This document shows, piece after piece, positions 27,778 to 40,000 of a stretch of 64,000 nucleotides of DNA; within the stretch, counting starts at the first letter, position 1, and every line of letters begins with the position of its first letter. Source of the DNA: Reyranella sp. (GTDB taxonomy: Bacteria; Pseudomonadota; Alphaproteobacteria; Reyranellales; Reyranellaceae); NCBI RefSeq assembly GCF_004297405.1, contig NZ_SCVC01000046.1, positions 211,475-275,474 on the forward strand. Reading direction: 5' to 3'. The translations under genes and the position numbers were made by a program. A model generated the notes under the pieces. It ran no database searches. It was not told the DNA's origin and was given only the letters and a program-made list of their open reading frames with translations.

Positions 27778-29348
27778 TCAGACCCGTTCTGAGTGCAGCG
27801 TTCGCGTTGAGTACCGCTTGGGCCATCGAGTCGCCAGCGACCGCCCAGACCCTGAATATGATGAAGTCGATCGATGCGCCGCACTACGACGCGCAACGCA
27901 CGACCTGGGGCCCTACCTCCGACATCGTCAACATGTTCCAGGATACGCTGGTCGCGCTGGACTGGGACGGCAGGACGCCGATCCCCTATCTCGCCAAGTC
28001 CTGGACCGTCAGCCCCGACGGCAAGCTCTACACCTTCAAGCTGCGCGATGACGTGACCTTCTGCAGCGGCAAGAAGTTCACCGCCGAGGATGTCGTCTAT
28101 TCCTTCAAGAGGCTGAAGGATCCGGCCATCAAGGGCCCGTTCGCCTGGCGCGCCGGAACCATCAAGGAATTGCGCGCGCCCGATCCCTATACAGTGGAGT
28201 ACGAACTCGAAGATCCGTTCTCCGAGCTGCTGCTGCAGCTCACCATGTTCACCAACGTCATTCACAACAAGGAGAGCGTCGAGGCACTGGGCAAGGATTA
28301 CGGCGTCAAGGGCGCCGACGGCACCGGTCCCTGGTGCTTCGAGTCGTGGACGCCGCGCACGCAGATCGTGCTGAAGCGCCACGATGCCTACAAATGGGGC
28401 CCCTCGATGTACAAGAACAAGGGGCCCGTGAAGTTCGAGAAGCTGGTCATCAAGATCGTGCCGGAGGATTCGAGCCGCGTCGCCGCCATGATGGCGGGGC
28501 AGTTCGACTTCACCAATCAGTTCCCGTCGCAGTTCATCTCGCAGGCCAAGGTGGCGCCGATGCTTCAGGTGCAGGATGCCCGGCCCAATTTCCAGCTCCT
28601 CTACTTCGGCTTCAAGGTCTCGCGGCCCATGGTCGAGGATCGTCGAGTGCGCGAGGCGATGAGCATCGCGATCAACCGCGCCGAGATCGCCAAGGGCGTG
28701 CTGCTGGGCAACGCCGACCCCGCCTTCACGATCGTCGACCAAGAGGCGCAGGATTTCGATCCGAAGACGAAGGAGATCGTGAAGGAGGATCTCGAACGGG
28801 CCAAGAAGCTGCTCGACGAAGCTGGTTGGAAAGTCGGCAGCGACGGCGTCCGCGAGAAGGATGGCGTCAAGTTGCAGCCCAAGGTCTACTACACCCAGGC
28901 TGGCAACACGCCGCGCGTCGCCGAAGCAATCCAGGGCTACCTGCGCCGCATTGGCGTGCAATGGCAGCTCCAGCCTTGGGACTCGACAATCGCAGCAGCG
29001 AAGATGGCCGAGCAGGACTACGAGATCTGGTCGGTCACCGTGCCCTATCTGTCGGCCGGCGACCTGATGAACATCTACTTCGACTCCCGGAACATCCCGA
29101 CTCCCAACCGGATGAACTGGAAGAACGCCGACACCGACAAATTGCTGAGCTTGGGGCGTGCCGCCCTCAACGATGCCGACCGCGCCAAGGCCTACGAGCT
29201 GGTGCAGCAACAGGTGATGCGCGAGCACCTCTGGATACCGGTGCTGAACATCAACATGCACATGGTGACCAGCAAGAAGCTGAAGGGCGCACGGCCGCAC
29301 ATGATCTACCAGAACACTTTCTACAAAGGGCTCGACCTGACGTTCTAG
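27774..29348 (+). CDS. Peptide-type ABC transporter substrate-binding protein, copy 1 (SBP family 5)
   Basis: 524 aa periplasmic binding protein. The signal peptide ends at ATAQTL. SBP_bac_5 features: PYLAKSWTVSPDGKLYTFKLRDDVTF, KKFTAEDVVYSF, GADGTGPWCFESW, RVREAMSIAINRAEIAKGVL and YLRRIGVQW. It is a close paralogue of the next gene, with long near-identical blocks even at DNA level (for example the segments around 27980-28040 and 29581-29641). Ligand unknown: family 5 proteins also bind glutathione, nickel chelates, opines and amino-acid derivatives. It overlaps the DppC stop by 4 nt. Confidence 0.9.
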   Translation: MIRPVLSAAFALSTAWAIESPATAQTLNMMKSIDAPHYDAQRTTWGPTSDIVNMFQDTLVALDWDGRTPIPYLAKSWTVSPDGKLYTFKLRDDVTFCSGKKFTAEDVVYSFKRLKDPAIKGPFAWRAGTIKELRAPDPYTVEYELEDPFSELLLQLTMFTNVIHNKESVEALGKDYGVKGADGTGPWCFESWTPRTQIVLKRHDAYKWGPSMYKNKGPVKFEKLVIKIVPEDSSRVAAMMAGQFDFTNQFPSQFISQAKVAPMLQVQDARPNFQLLYFGFKVSRPMVEDRRVREAMSIAINRAEIAKGVLLGNADPAFTIVDQEAQDFDPKTKEIVKEDLERAKKLLDEAGWKVGSDGVREKDGVKLQPKVYYTQAGNTPRVAEAIQGYLRRIGVQWQLQPWDSTIAAAKMAEQDYEIWSVTVPYLSAGDLMNIYFDSRNIPTPNRMNWKNADTDKLLSLGRAALNDADRAKAYELVQQQVMREHLWIPVLNINMHMVTSKKLKGARPHMIYQNTFYKGLDLTF

Positions 29349-29380
29349 AGAACAAAATCCAACGAGACGAGGAAACGACG

Positions 29381-30951
29381 ATGCGTACGATCTTCAAAGG
29401 TGTGGCAGCGTTGCTTGGCGTGGTCGGCATCTCCGCGGTGGCGGAAGCACAGACTCTCAAGATGATGAAATCGCTCGATGCGCCGCATTATGACGGGCAG
29501 CGCACGACCTGGTCGCCGACATCCGACATCGTCAACATGTTCCAGGACACGCTGGTGGCCATGGACTGGGATGGCAAGACGCCGATCCCCTATCTCGCCA
29601 AGTCCTGGACCGTCAGCCCCGACGGCAAGCTCTACACCTTCAAATTGCGCGATGACGTGACCTTCTGCAGCGGCAAGAAGTTCACCGCCGAGGACGTGAT
29701 CTACTCCTTCAAGCGCCTGATCAGCCCCGAGCTCAAGGCGCCACTCGCCTGGCGTGCTGGCAGCATCAAGGACCTGCGCGCACCCGACCCCTACACGGTC
29801 GAATACGAGTTGAGCGAGCCGTTCGCCGACTTGCTGCTGCAGCTCACCATGTTCACGACCGCCATCCACAACAAGGAGAGCGTGGAGTCGCTGGGCAAGG
29901 ACTACGGCGTCAAGGGCGCCGACGGCACCGGCCCCTGGTGCTTCGAATCGTGGACACCGCGTACGGAAATCGTGCTGAAGCGCCACGATGCCTACAAGTG
30001 GGGCCCCTCGATGTACCAGAACAAGGGGCCCGTGAAGTTCGAGAAGCTTTCGATCAAGATCGTGCCCGAGGATTCGAGCCGAGTTGCCGCCATGATGGGC
30101 AACCAGTTCGATGTCACGCACCAGATCCCGCTGCAGTTCATCCAGCAGGTCAAGGCATCGCCCAATCTCAACGTCCAGGAGGCGACGCCCAACTTCCAGC
30201 TCATGTACTACGGCTACAAGACGACGCGCCCAATGGTGGCGGACAAGCGCGTGCGTGAGGCGATGAACATCGCCATCAACCGCGCCGAGATCACCAAGGG
30301 GATCATGTTGGGCAATGCCACACCGGCCTACACCTTCATCGATCCCAAGACGCTCGACTTCGCCGAGTCGACCAAAGGCATCATCAAGGAGGATGTCGAG
30401 CGGGCGAAGAAGCTGCTCGACGAAGCCGGCTGGAAAGTCGGCAGCGACGGCATTCGCGAAAAGGATGGCGTCAAGCTGGCGCCACGGGTGTTGTTCACAC
30501 AGGTCTCCTACTTCCCGCGCGTCTCGGAGGCGATCCAGGGTTACATGCGCAGGATCGGCATCGACTGGAAGATCGTCGGCTACGACTCGACCATCGCACC
30601 GGCGGAAATGGCCAAGCAGGACTTCGATCTTTGGACGGTGACGTTCCCCTACATCTCCTCCGGTGACCTGCTGAACTTCTACTTCGACTCCAAGAACATG
30701 CCGGCGCCCAACCGCATGAACTGGAACGATCCCAAGACCGACGAATATCTGAAGATGGGCCGCGCCTCGATCACCGATGCCGACCGCGCCAAATACTACG
30801 CGCTGGCCCAGCAGCGGGTGACCGAGGAGCACCTCTGGATGCCGGTGATGAACATCGCGATGTACACCACCAGCTCGAAGAAGCTGAAGGGTGTGCGGCC
30901 GCACATGCTCTACCAGAACACCTTCTACAAGGGCCTGGACTACTCCTTCTG

Positions 30952-30952
<1 letters not shown>
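29381..30952 (+). CDS. Peptide-type ABC transporter substrate-binding protein, copy 2 (SBP family 5)
   Basis: 523 aa, tandem duplicate of the preceding binding protein, with its own signal peptide (MRTIFKGVAALLGVVGISAV, then AEA) and a GAGGAAACG ribosome-binding site. The order of motifs is identical. Differences concentrate in segments likely to line the ligand site, such as VTHQIPLQFIQQVKASPNLN versus FTNQFPSQFISQAKVAPMLQ. Two binding proteins sharing one permease would widen the substrate range. Its TGA overlaps the next ATG by 1 nt. Confidence 0.9.
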
Positions 30953-33037
<2,085 letters not shown>

Positions 33038-33041
<4 letters not shown>

Positions 33042-33445
33042 AGATAGCCCGTGTATTTTGGCTGCTGCATCCAGTTGTCGTGGCGACCGTCCATGTAGCG
33101 GATCTGAAGCCGATCGAGTTCTTCAGCGCTCAGATCGTCGAGGGCGGCGACACTGATCGAGACGAAAGCGCCACCCAGCTCTTTGACGTCTCCGTCCCCG
33201 AAGGCGGTGACGCCACAGTTCCGACAGAAGCGATGATGACCTTGCTTCGTGGCGAACTGGTAGTCAGCGAGATCATCCTTACCGGACAGCAGTCGGAAGT
33301 CGTCAGGCTTGACCGACACGTTCCACGCCCGTTTCTTGGAACAGATCGAGCAGTTGCAGCGACCCGTGCCCTTGTCGAAGTCAATGTCCGCCTCGAAACG
33401 AACGCGGCCACAATGACAGCTGCCGTGATAGGTTTTCAGCATCAC
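33038..33445 (-). CDS. GFA / CENP-V-family zinc protein
   Basis: 135 aa. Zinc-binding cysteine pattern SCHCGRVRFEAD, GRCNCSICSKKRAW and HRFCRNCGVTAFG defines the GFA (glutathione-dependent formaldehyde-activating enzyme) domain. Many members are not formaldehyde enzymes, so the biochemical role is open. Converges with the DppF gene. A Met pair at the start leaves 33445 or 33442 as the initiator. Confidence 0.85.
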
Positions 33446-33633
33446 GAAAACTCCTTCACCACCTGCACATCAATGGCAGCGCAAGGGAGAGGTTGCCTCT
33501 GCCCTTGTCCGTCTATGTTGCTAGCATGGCCGTCACAAGACAGACACTTTACCAGCCCTTTGCCTGAGGCTGGTGGTGCCGTCGTACTCCCGCGCGATCA
33601 AGTTTGGCCGCGAGGAGCGAATGGTGGCGAAGC

Positions 33634-34596
33634 TTAGCTGAACGCCTCGTCCCAGGTGCCGCGCGTCGAGGCCTTCGAGTACTCCGTCGCGCGGTTCTCG
33701 AAGAAGTTGGTGTGCTCGATGGCGTTCAGCATCTGGTCCATCCAGGGCAGCGGGTTCTTGGCATCCTTGCGGTAGATGGGCTGCAGGCTGAGCTGAGTCA
33801 GGCGGCGATCGGCGATGTAGCGGATGTAGCGCTTCACATCGACGGCGGTCATACCTTCGATCCCGCCCATTTCGAAGGCGAGGTCGATGAAGGCGTCCTC
33901 GTGGTCGACGATGGTCGAGCAGGCGACGTAGATCTCGCGCTGCAGCTCCTCGGTCCAGACTTCCGGGTTCTCCTGGATGAAGGTGCGGAACAGCTTGATA
34001 ATCGAATTGCAGTGCAGCGTCTCGTCGCGCACCGACCATGTCACGATCTGCCCCATACCCTTCATCTTGTTGAAGCGCGGGAAGTTCATCAGCATGGCGA
34101 AGCTGGCGAAGAGCTGCAGGCCCTCGGTGAAGGCGCCGAACACCGCCAGCGTCTTGGCGATATCGGCCTTCGAGTCGACGTTGAAGCCCTGCATATAGTC
34201 GTACTTGTCCTTCATCTCCTTGACGGTGAGGAAGACGGAGTACTCGGTCTCGGGCATGCCGATCGTGTCGAGCAGGTGGCTGTAGGCAGCGACGTGCACG
34301 GTTTCCATCGCGGAGAAGGCGGCCAGCATCATCTGCACTTCCGTGGGTTTGAAGACCCGCGAATAGTGCCGCATGTAGCAGTTGTTCACTTCGACGTCGG
34401 CCTGCGTGAAGAAGCGGAAGATCTGCGTCAGCAGGTGGCGCTCGCTCTCGGTGAGCTTGTTGCGCCAGTCCTTCACGTCATCGGCCAGCGGCACTTCTTC
34501 GGGCAACCAATGAATGCGCTGCTGCGTCAGCCAGGCGTCGTAGGCCCAGGGATAGTGGAACGGCTTGTAGATCGGCTTGGCGTCGAGAAGTGACAT
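33634..34596 (-). CDS. nrdB: Ribonucleotide reductase class Ia, beta (radical) subunit
   Basis: 320 aa ferritin-like protein carrying the di-iron tyrosyl-radical centre. Iron ligands are seen in QADVEVNNCYMRHYS, AMETVHVAAYSHLLD (with the radical Tyr in AAYSHLL) and SVRDETLHCNSI. It pairs with NrdA to make deoxyribonucleotides. It lies 107 nt downstream of nrdA, with a terminator-like hairpin in between. No ATP-cone is attached to this subunit. The gap to the GFA gene (33446-33633) shows no further gene or clear terminator. Confidence 0.95.
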   Translation of the reverse strand: MSLLDAKPIYKPFHYPWAYDAWLTQQRIHWLPEEVPLADDVKDWRNKLTESERHLLTQIFRFFTQADVEVNNCYMRHYSRVFKPTEVQMMLAAFSAMETVHVAAYSHLLDTIGMPETEYSVFLTVKEMKDKYDYMQGFNVDSKADIAKTLAVFGAFTEGLQLFASFAMLMNFPRFNKMKGMGQIVTWSVRDETLHCNSIIKLFRTFIQENPEVWTEELQREIYVACSTIVDHEDAFIDLAFEMGGIEGMTAVDVKRYIRYIADRRLTQLSLQPIYRKDAKNPLPWMDQMLNAIEHTNFFENRATEYSKASTRGTWDEAFS

Positions 34597-34649
34597 GGCG
34601 TGGGCCCGCTTGGTCGTAGCGTGAAGACGAAAACGCAGAGACGAAAAAT

Positions 34650-34692
34650 CCCCTGTAGCGACCCCGGAACAAGCCCGGAGACGCTACAGGGG
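34650..34692 (-). terminator. Terminator-like hairpin between nrdA and nrdB
   Basis: Perfect 11-bp arms CCCCTGTAGCG (34650-34660) and CGCTACAGGGG (34682-34692). An inner CTCCGG/CCGGGG stem (minus-strand reading) extends it to about 17 pairs around a 7-nt loop. On the minus strand the hairpin is followed at once by ATTTTTCG. It begins about 11 nt after the nrdA stop and ends 53 nt before the nrdB start, so as a terminator it would reduce nrdB transcription relative to nrdA. Confidence 0.75.
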
Positions 34693-34703
34693 ACGACTCA
34701 AGT

Positions 34704-36566
34704 TTACTGACAGCTAAGGCACTCTTCGTAGTCGTTGCTCTGCGTCGGTGTTCCGATTGGCAGAGGAGAGGGGACGTCAGTTCTGGGGGCTGAAAGAGCA
34801 TGGTCGCCGAGCGGCGCGGCGAGAGCTTCGCCCGCGACGGTTTCGGCACGCTGGATGCTGAGCGAGCGGCAGTAGTAGAGGCTCTTCACGCCGCGCTTCC
34901 AGGCCATCATGTGGATCTGGTGCAGGTCGCGCTTGTGCACGTCGGCCGGCAGGAAGAGGTTCAGCGACTGGCTCTGGCAGATGTAGGGCGTGCGGTCGGC
35001 CGCGTGTTCGACCAGCCAGCGCTGATCGATCTCGAAAGCCGTCTTGAACACCGCCTTCTCGTGATCGTCGAGGCAGTCCAGATGCTGCACCGAGCCCTGG
35101 CTGGTGGTGACCGAGGTCCAGGTATCCTCGTCGTTCTTGCCCTTCTGCTCGAGCAGCTTCTCGAGGTAGGGATTGCGCACCACGAAGGAGCCCGAGAGGG
35201 TCTTGTGGTTGTAGACGTTGGCCGCCGACGGCTCGATGCCGGGCGAGGCGCCGCCACAGATGATCGAGATCGAAGCGGTCGGCGCGATGGCGAGCTTGTT
35301 GGAGAAGCGCTCCGAGACGCCGAAGTCGGCCGCGTCCGGGCAGGCTCCGCGCTCGCCGGCGAGGGTCTTCGACGCCTCGTCGCACTGGCCGCGGATGTGC
35401 TTGAACATCTTCTTGTTCCACACCTTGGCCATCACGGATTCGAGCGGAATGCCGTTGGCCTGCAGGAAGGAGTGGAAGCCCATGACGCCGAGCCCGACCG
35501 AGCGCTCGCGCATCGCGGCATAGGTCGCGCGTGCAAAATCGGTGCCGGCGGTGTCGATGAAGCCCTGCAGCACGTTATCGAGGAAGCGCATGACGTCCTC
35601 GATGAAGTGCGGATGCTCGTGCCACTCGAGATAGGTCTCGAGATTGAGCGAGGAGAGGCAGCACACGGCGGTGCGCTGCTTGCCGTGATGATCGACACCG
35701 GTTGGCAGCGTGATCTCGCTGCACAGGTTCGAGGTTTTGACCTCGAGCCCTGCCAGCTTGTGATGCTCGGGCCGCGCGTTGTTCACGTGGTCGACGAAGA
35801 CCAGGTACGGCTCGCCAGTCTCGATGCGCGCCGTCAGAATGCGGATCCACAGGTGACGGGCCGAGACCTTGCGCTGCACGGCGCCGTCCTTCGGGCTGAC
35901 CAGCGCCCACTCCTCGTCGTTCTCGACGGCGCGCATGAAGGCGTCGGAGATCAGGAGGCCGTGATGCAGGTTCAGCGCCTTGCGGTTGGGATCGCCGCCG
36001 GTCGGGCGACGGATCTCGATGAACTCCTCGATTTCGGGATGATTCACCGGCAGGTAGCAGGCGGCCGATCCGCGGCGCAGCGAGCCCTGGCTGATGGCCA
36101 GCGTGAGCGAGTCCATCACCCGGATGAAGGGCACGACACCGGAGGTCTTGCCGTTCATGCCGACCTTTTCGCCGATCGAGCGCAGATTGCCCCAGTAGGA
36201 ACCGATGCCGCCGCCGCGTGCTGCCAGCCAGACGTTCTCGTTCCACAGACCGACGATCCCCTCGAGGCTGTCGTTCGCCTCGTTCAGGAAGCAGGAGATC
36301 GGCAGGCCGCGCTTGGTCCCCCCATTGCTGAGAACGGGTGTGGCCGGCATGAACCACAGATTGCTGATGTAGTCGTAGAGGCGCTGTGCATGGGCGTCGT
36401 CGTCGGCATAGGCCGAAGCGACGCGTGCAAACATCTCCTGGTAATTTTCGCCAGGCAGAAGATATCGGTCGGTCAAAGTAGCTTTGCCGAAGGCCGTCAG
36501 GCGGGAATCCCGAGAGGAATCGGTAACAACCCGCGCACCGCTTCGAACTTGAACAACATCAAACAC
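34704..36566 (-). CDS. nrdA: Ribonucleotide reductase class Ia, alpha (catalytic) subunit, no ATP-cone
   Basis: About 620 aa. Catalytic features: the active-site Cys in LPISCFLNEANDS, SNLCSEITLP with the radical Cys and Glu, the radical-transfer pair in KSLYYCRSLS, and the C-terminal redox pair in ECLSCQ. The protein begins almost directly at the catalytic domain (SRLTAFGKATLTDRYLLPG), without the roughly 90-residue N-terminal ATP-cone, so dATP overall inhibition should be absent. The GTG at 36566 with AAAGGGGA about 6 nt upstream is chosen over a GTG at 36611, because the latter would place a 12-bp palindrome and DnaA-like box inside the coding region. Confidence 0.92.
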   Translation of the reverse strand: MFDVVQVRSGARVVTDSSRDSRLTAFGKATLTDRYLLPGENYQEMFARVASAYADDDAHAQRLYDYISNLWFMPATPVLSNGGTKRGLPISCFLNEANDSLEGIVGLWNENVWLAARGGGIGSYWGNLRSIGEKVGMNGKTSGVVPFIRVMDSLTLAISQGSLRRGSAACYLPVNHPEIEEFIEIRRPTGGDPNRKALNLHHGLLISDAFMRAVENDEEWALVSPKDGAVQRKVSARHLWIRILTARIETGEPYLVFVDHVNNARPEHHKLAGLEVKTSNLCSEITLPTGVDHHGKQRTAVCCLSSLNLETYLEWHEHPHFIEDVMRFLDNVLQGFIDTAGTDFARATYAAMRERSVGLGVMGFHSFLQANGIPLESVMAKVWNKKMFKHIRGQCDEASKTLAGERGACPDAADFGVSERFSNKLAIAPTASISIICGGASPGIEPSAANVYNHKTLSGSFVVRNPYLEKLLEQKGKNDEDTWTSVTTSQGSVQHLDCLDDHEKAVFKTAFEIDQRWLVEHAADRTPYICQSQSLNLFLPADVHKRDLHQIHMMAWKRGVKSLYYCRSLSIQRAETVAGEALAAPLGDHALSAPRTDVPSPLPIGTPTQSNDYEECLSCQ

Positions 36567-36586
36567 TTGCGGTCCCCTTTTTCTTT

Positions 36587-36602
36587 TTGTCCACAGCTGT
36601 GG
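36587..36602. promoter_or_regulatory. DnaA-box-like sequence and 12-bp palindrome in the nrdA leader
   Basis: TTGTCCACA (36587-36595) differs by one base from the consensus DnaA box TTATCCACA. It overlaps CCACAGCTGTGG (36591-36602), a perfect 12-bp palindrome, so a second, weaker inverted box (CTTTCCACA on the minus strand) shares it. DnaA regulates nrdAB in Escherichia coli, so a role here is plausible but unproven. Confidence 0.4.
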
Positions 36603-36622
36603 AAAGAACACCCTGTGGAAGA

Positions 36623-36669
36623 CACCTAGATATTGCGAGGAGTTCGCCGCTCCCCACTATCCATTGATA
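36623..36669. promoter_or_regulatory. Tandem NrdR boxes upstream of nrdA
   Basis: Two sites match the NrdR-box core CwAtATaTwG: CTAGATATTG at 36626-36635 (9 of 10) and CTATCCATTG at 36657-36666 (8 of 10). With flanks, the 16-bp boxes are 36623-36638 and 36654-36669. Their centres are 31 bp apart, three helical turns, which is the canonical spacing for paired NrdR boxes. NrdR represses ribonucleotide reductase genes when dATP is high. nrdR itself is not in the window. Confidence 0.75.
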
Positions 36670-37014
36670 GTACGTCACCCACCGGCCCTGTCATTTCCAA
36701 ATTTTTCCCTCGAATGTGAATCTCAGGAATGGCTTGTTAAGCCCCTGATATTTCTTGAGGAAAGGGTGTTTGAAATTCTCTTTCCCGAGTCGTTTCCACG
36801 CCTTCGCAGGTGCAGCAAAAAGAGAGAACAAAACGCGCTTTCCCGCGGAATCCGTGGGCCAGAAACAGAAACAGCAGCGAATCGGCTCGCCCTCGGAGGA
36901 CCACCCCGCAAAACGCGAGATGCGGTGGGCATTCTCGGGCTCGCCAAGAGTTCGTCGTCAGAATGTCATGGGGCGGCGTAACATCCGCCACAGTCCGAGG
37001 AGGAGACTCAAGAC
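36670..37014. other. Gene-free region between nrdA promoter and the glutamate dehydrogenase gene
   Basis: About 345 nt without a supportable gene; short open frames here have no ribosome-binding site or family resemblance. The left half (36670-36830) is clearly less GC-rich than average, as expected for divergent promoters. Around 36890-36945 an imperfect hairpin can form (CACC/GGTG, GCA/TGC and GCCC/GGGC segments), which would lie in the dehydrogenase 5' leader. GAGGAGGAGA at 37000-37009 is the ribosome-binding site for 37015. Confidence 0.5.
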
Positions 37015-40000
37015 ATGGCCACCGCCCTCGCACCGCGTGTTTACGGGCTCGACGCGATCTGTGCGGCCGCTCTCCAGGCTGCCGGCGGCGAGGATGCCGC
37101 CCAATTTGCACGCCGGTTGTTCGGTCGCGTCGCCGACAAGGACCTTGCCGCGGCACCGGCAGACCAGCGCGCTGCCGCCTCCAACGCGCTGCTGGCCTTC
37201 GCCCGCCGTCGACTGCCTGGCGTCGCCAAGGTTCGTGTCTTCAATCCGACCGCCGCTACCCACGGCTTCGAGAGCCGCCACACGATCGTTCAGATCGTCA
37301 ACGACGACATGCCGTTCCTGGTCGATTCGATTGCCAACGAGTTCAATCGCCGGGAAATCACCGTCCACATGTTAGCGCACCCCGTCTTGGCGGTGCGTCG
37401 CGATCTCGACGGCGACATGATCGGCATTGCCCTGGAGGCCGGTGAGCGCGCCAAAGCCGAATCGATGATGCACATCGAAATCGACCGCCAGGCCGACCAT
37501 GCGCAGCTGGACGAACTCGCCGCCGCGCTGACACGCGTGCTAGCTGAAGTGAGACTCGCGGTCGAAGACTGGCGCGCCATGCGCCGCGCCTGCCTCGACG
37601 CCATCACCGATCTCGTCCCCGGCCGGGCAGCGAACCTCGCGGAGTACGAGGACTTCCTGCGCTGGCTCGAGGCCAACCACTTCACCTTCCTGGGTCATCG
37701 CCGCTACCGCTATGTCGACGATCCCAGCCAGCCCGGCGGCATCCGCTACGAGCTGATGCCGGGCTCGGCGCTCGGCATCCTGCGCCGTGACGAGGTCCGG
37801 CTGTTCGAGGCGGGCCTCGGCGGCGGCGAGGCGATGTCGCGCTTCGCGCGTGGGCAACAGAATATCCTGATCGTGAAGACCGACCGTCAGGCGCTGGTTC
37901 ATCGCAGCGGCGCGATGGACTGCGTCATCGTGAAGACCTTCGATGCCGACGGCCGGGTCACCGGCGAACGGCGGCTCGTCGGGCTTTTCACCTCGGCCGC
38001 CTACCACGCAATGGTGCGCGACGTGCCATTGCTGCGCGGCCGGGTCGACGGCCTGTTGCGCCGTTCGGGCCTCGATCCGAACAGTCATGACGGCAAGGCG
38101 TTGATGGCGATCCTCGAAGCCTATCCGCGCGACGAGCTTTTCCAGATCGAGGAGGACACGCTCTACGACCACGCCATGGGCATCCTGCAGCTGCAGGAAC
38201 GACGACGTGTGGCCCTGTTCGCCCGCCGCGACGCCGTCGGCCGCTTCGCCACCAATCTCGTTTACGCACCACGCGAACGTTTCGATGCCGCGCTGAGTGA
38301 CCGCTTCGCTGCGATCCTCGAGCAGAGCTGGCACGGCAAGGTGACCTCGACCGCGTCGTCGGCCGACTCCGACTCCGCCCTCGCCCAGTCGCTCTACACT
38401 CTACGACTCGAGTCGCCGACCTCAGCCACACCCGACCTCGCCGAAGTCGAGCGCACGCTGGCAGAAGCCGCAACCTCGTGGAACGACCGCCTGCGCGCCG
38501 CTCTCCAGGCGACCTTGGGCGAAGCCGAAGGCCGAACGGCTGCGCGCCGCTGGCGCCAGTGGTTCCCCTCCACCTATCGCGACAGTTTCGATGCTACCCA
38601 AGCCGTGGCCGATATCGTGCCCTTGCAGGCAACGGTCGAGGGTCGACAGAACGCCGTGCGCCTCGACCGCGAGCCGGGCGCACCACTCCATCGCTTCACC
38701 TTGCGCCTGTTCCATGCGCGTGAACCGATCGCGCTCTCCGATATTCTGCCGCCGGCAGAGAACCTTGGGCTGCGCGTGCTGAGCGAAGCGCCCTTCATGC
38801 TCCGCGTCGAGGGTAGTGAGCCGGTGGCACTGCAAGTGCTCAGCGTCGAAACGGCCGATAAATCATCGGTCGATCTCGCGGCCGTCGGTCCTCGGTTCGT
38901 CGAGACACTCGATCGGTTATGGGTCCGCGCGTTCGAAAGCGACGGGCTGAACCGACTGGTACTGGGTGCCGGGCTCGCCTGGCGCGAAGTCGCGATCGTG
39001 CGCGCCTACACCAAATATCTGCGCCAGGCCGGCATCTCGTTCAGCCAGGACTATATGGAGCGGGCGCTGGCGGCCTATCCCAAGGTCGCGCGGCTGCTGG
39101 TCGATCTCTTCATGGCGCGTTTCGATCCGTCCCTGGGCGACGCAGCGGCCGCCCCGCGTATGGAGAAAGTCGAGGCCATCGAATCCGCCCTCGCGACCGC
39201 GCTCGAAGCCGTCGCGACCCTTGACGAGGATCGCATCCTGCGGCGTTTCCACAACGCCATGCTCTGCACGCTCCGCACGAACTACTGGCAAACAGGCAGC
39301 GACGGCGCTGCGAAGGATTGGATCTCCTTCAAGATCGACAGCCGCGCCATCGACGATCTGCCCGCACCGCGGCCCCTGGTCGAGATCTTCGTCTATAGCC
39401 CACGCATGGAAGGCATCCATCTGCGCGGTGGCCGCGTGGCGCGCGGCGGCATCCGCTGGTCCGACCGACGCGAGGACTTCCGTACCGAGATCCTCGGCCT
39501 GATGAAGACGCAGATGGTGAAGAACGCCGTCATCGTGCCCGTGGGCTCGAAGGGTGGCTTCTACGTCAAGCAGCCGCCAGCCGGCGGCACGCGCGAGCAG
39601 GTTCAGGCGGAGGGAATCGCCTGCTACCAGACGCTGATTCGCGGCATGCTCGACATCACTGACAACTATGTCGGTGGAAACGTCGTCCCACCTTCCACAG
39701 TCGTGCGTCACGACAGCGACGATCCTTATCTTGTGGTCGCTGCCGACAAGGGCACCGCCACCTTCTCCGACATCGCCAATGCGCTGGCCCGCGACTATGG
39801 CTTCTGGCTGGACGATGCTTTCGCCTCGGGTGGTTCGGCAGGGTACGACCACAAGAAGATGGGCATCACCGCGCGCGGCGCCTGGGAATCGGTAAAGCGC
39901 CATTTCCGGGAACTCGGCCGTGACATCCAGACGACGTCCTTCACGGTCGCAGGCGTCGGCGACATGTCGGGCGATGTATTCGGCAACGGCATGCTGCTGT

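Noticed and set aside
34800..36629. A 609-codon + strand open frame opposite nrdA.
   Set aside because: It is the shadow of nrdA, whose catalytic motifs are unambiguous, and it has no recognisable protein features.
36664..36981. A 105-codon frame in the spacer upstream of the glutamate dehydrogenase gene.
   Set aside because: It overlaps the second NrdR box, has no ribosome-binding site and no plausible protein features.
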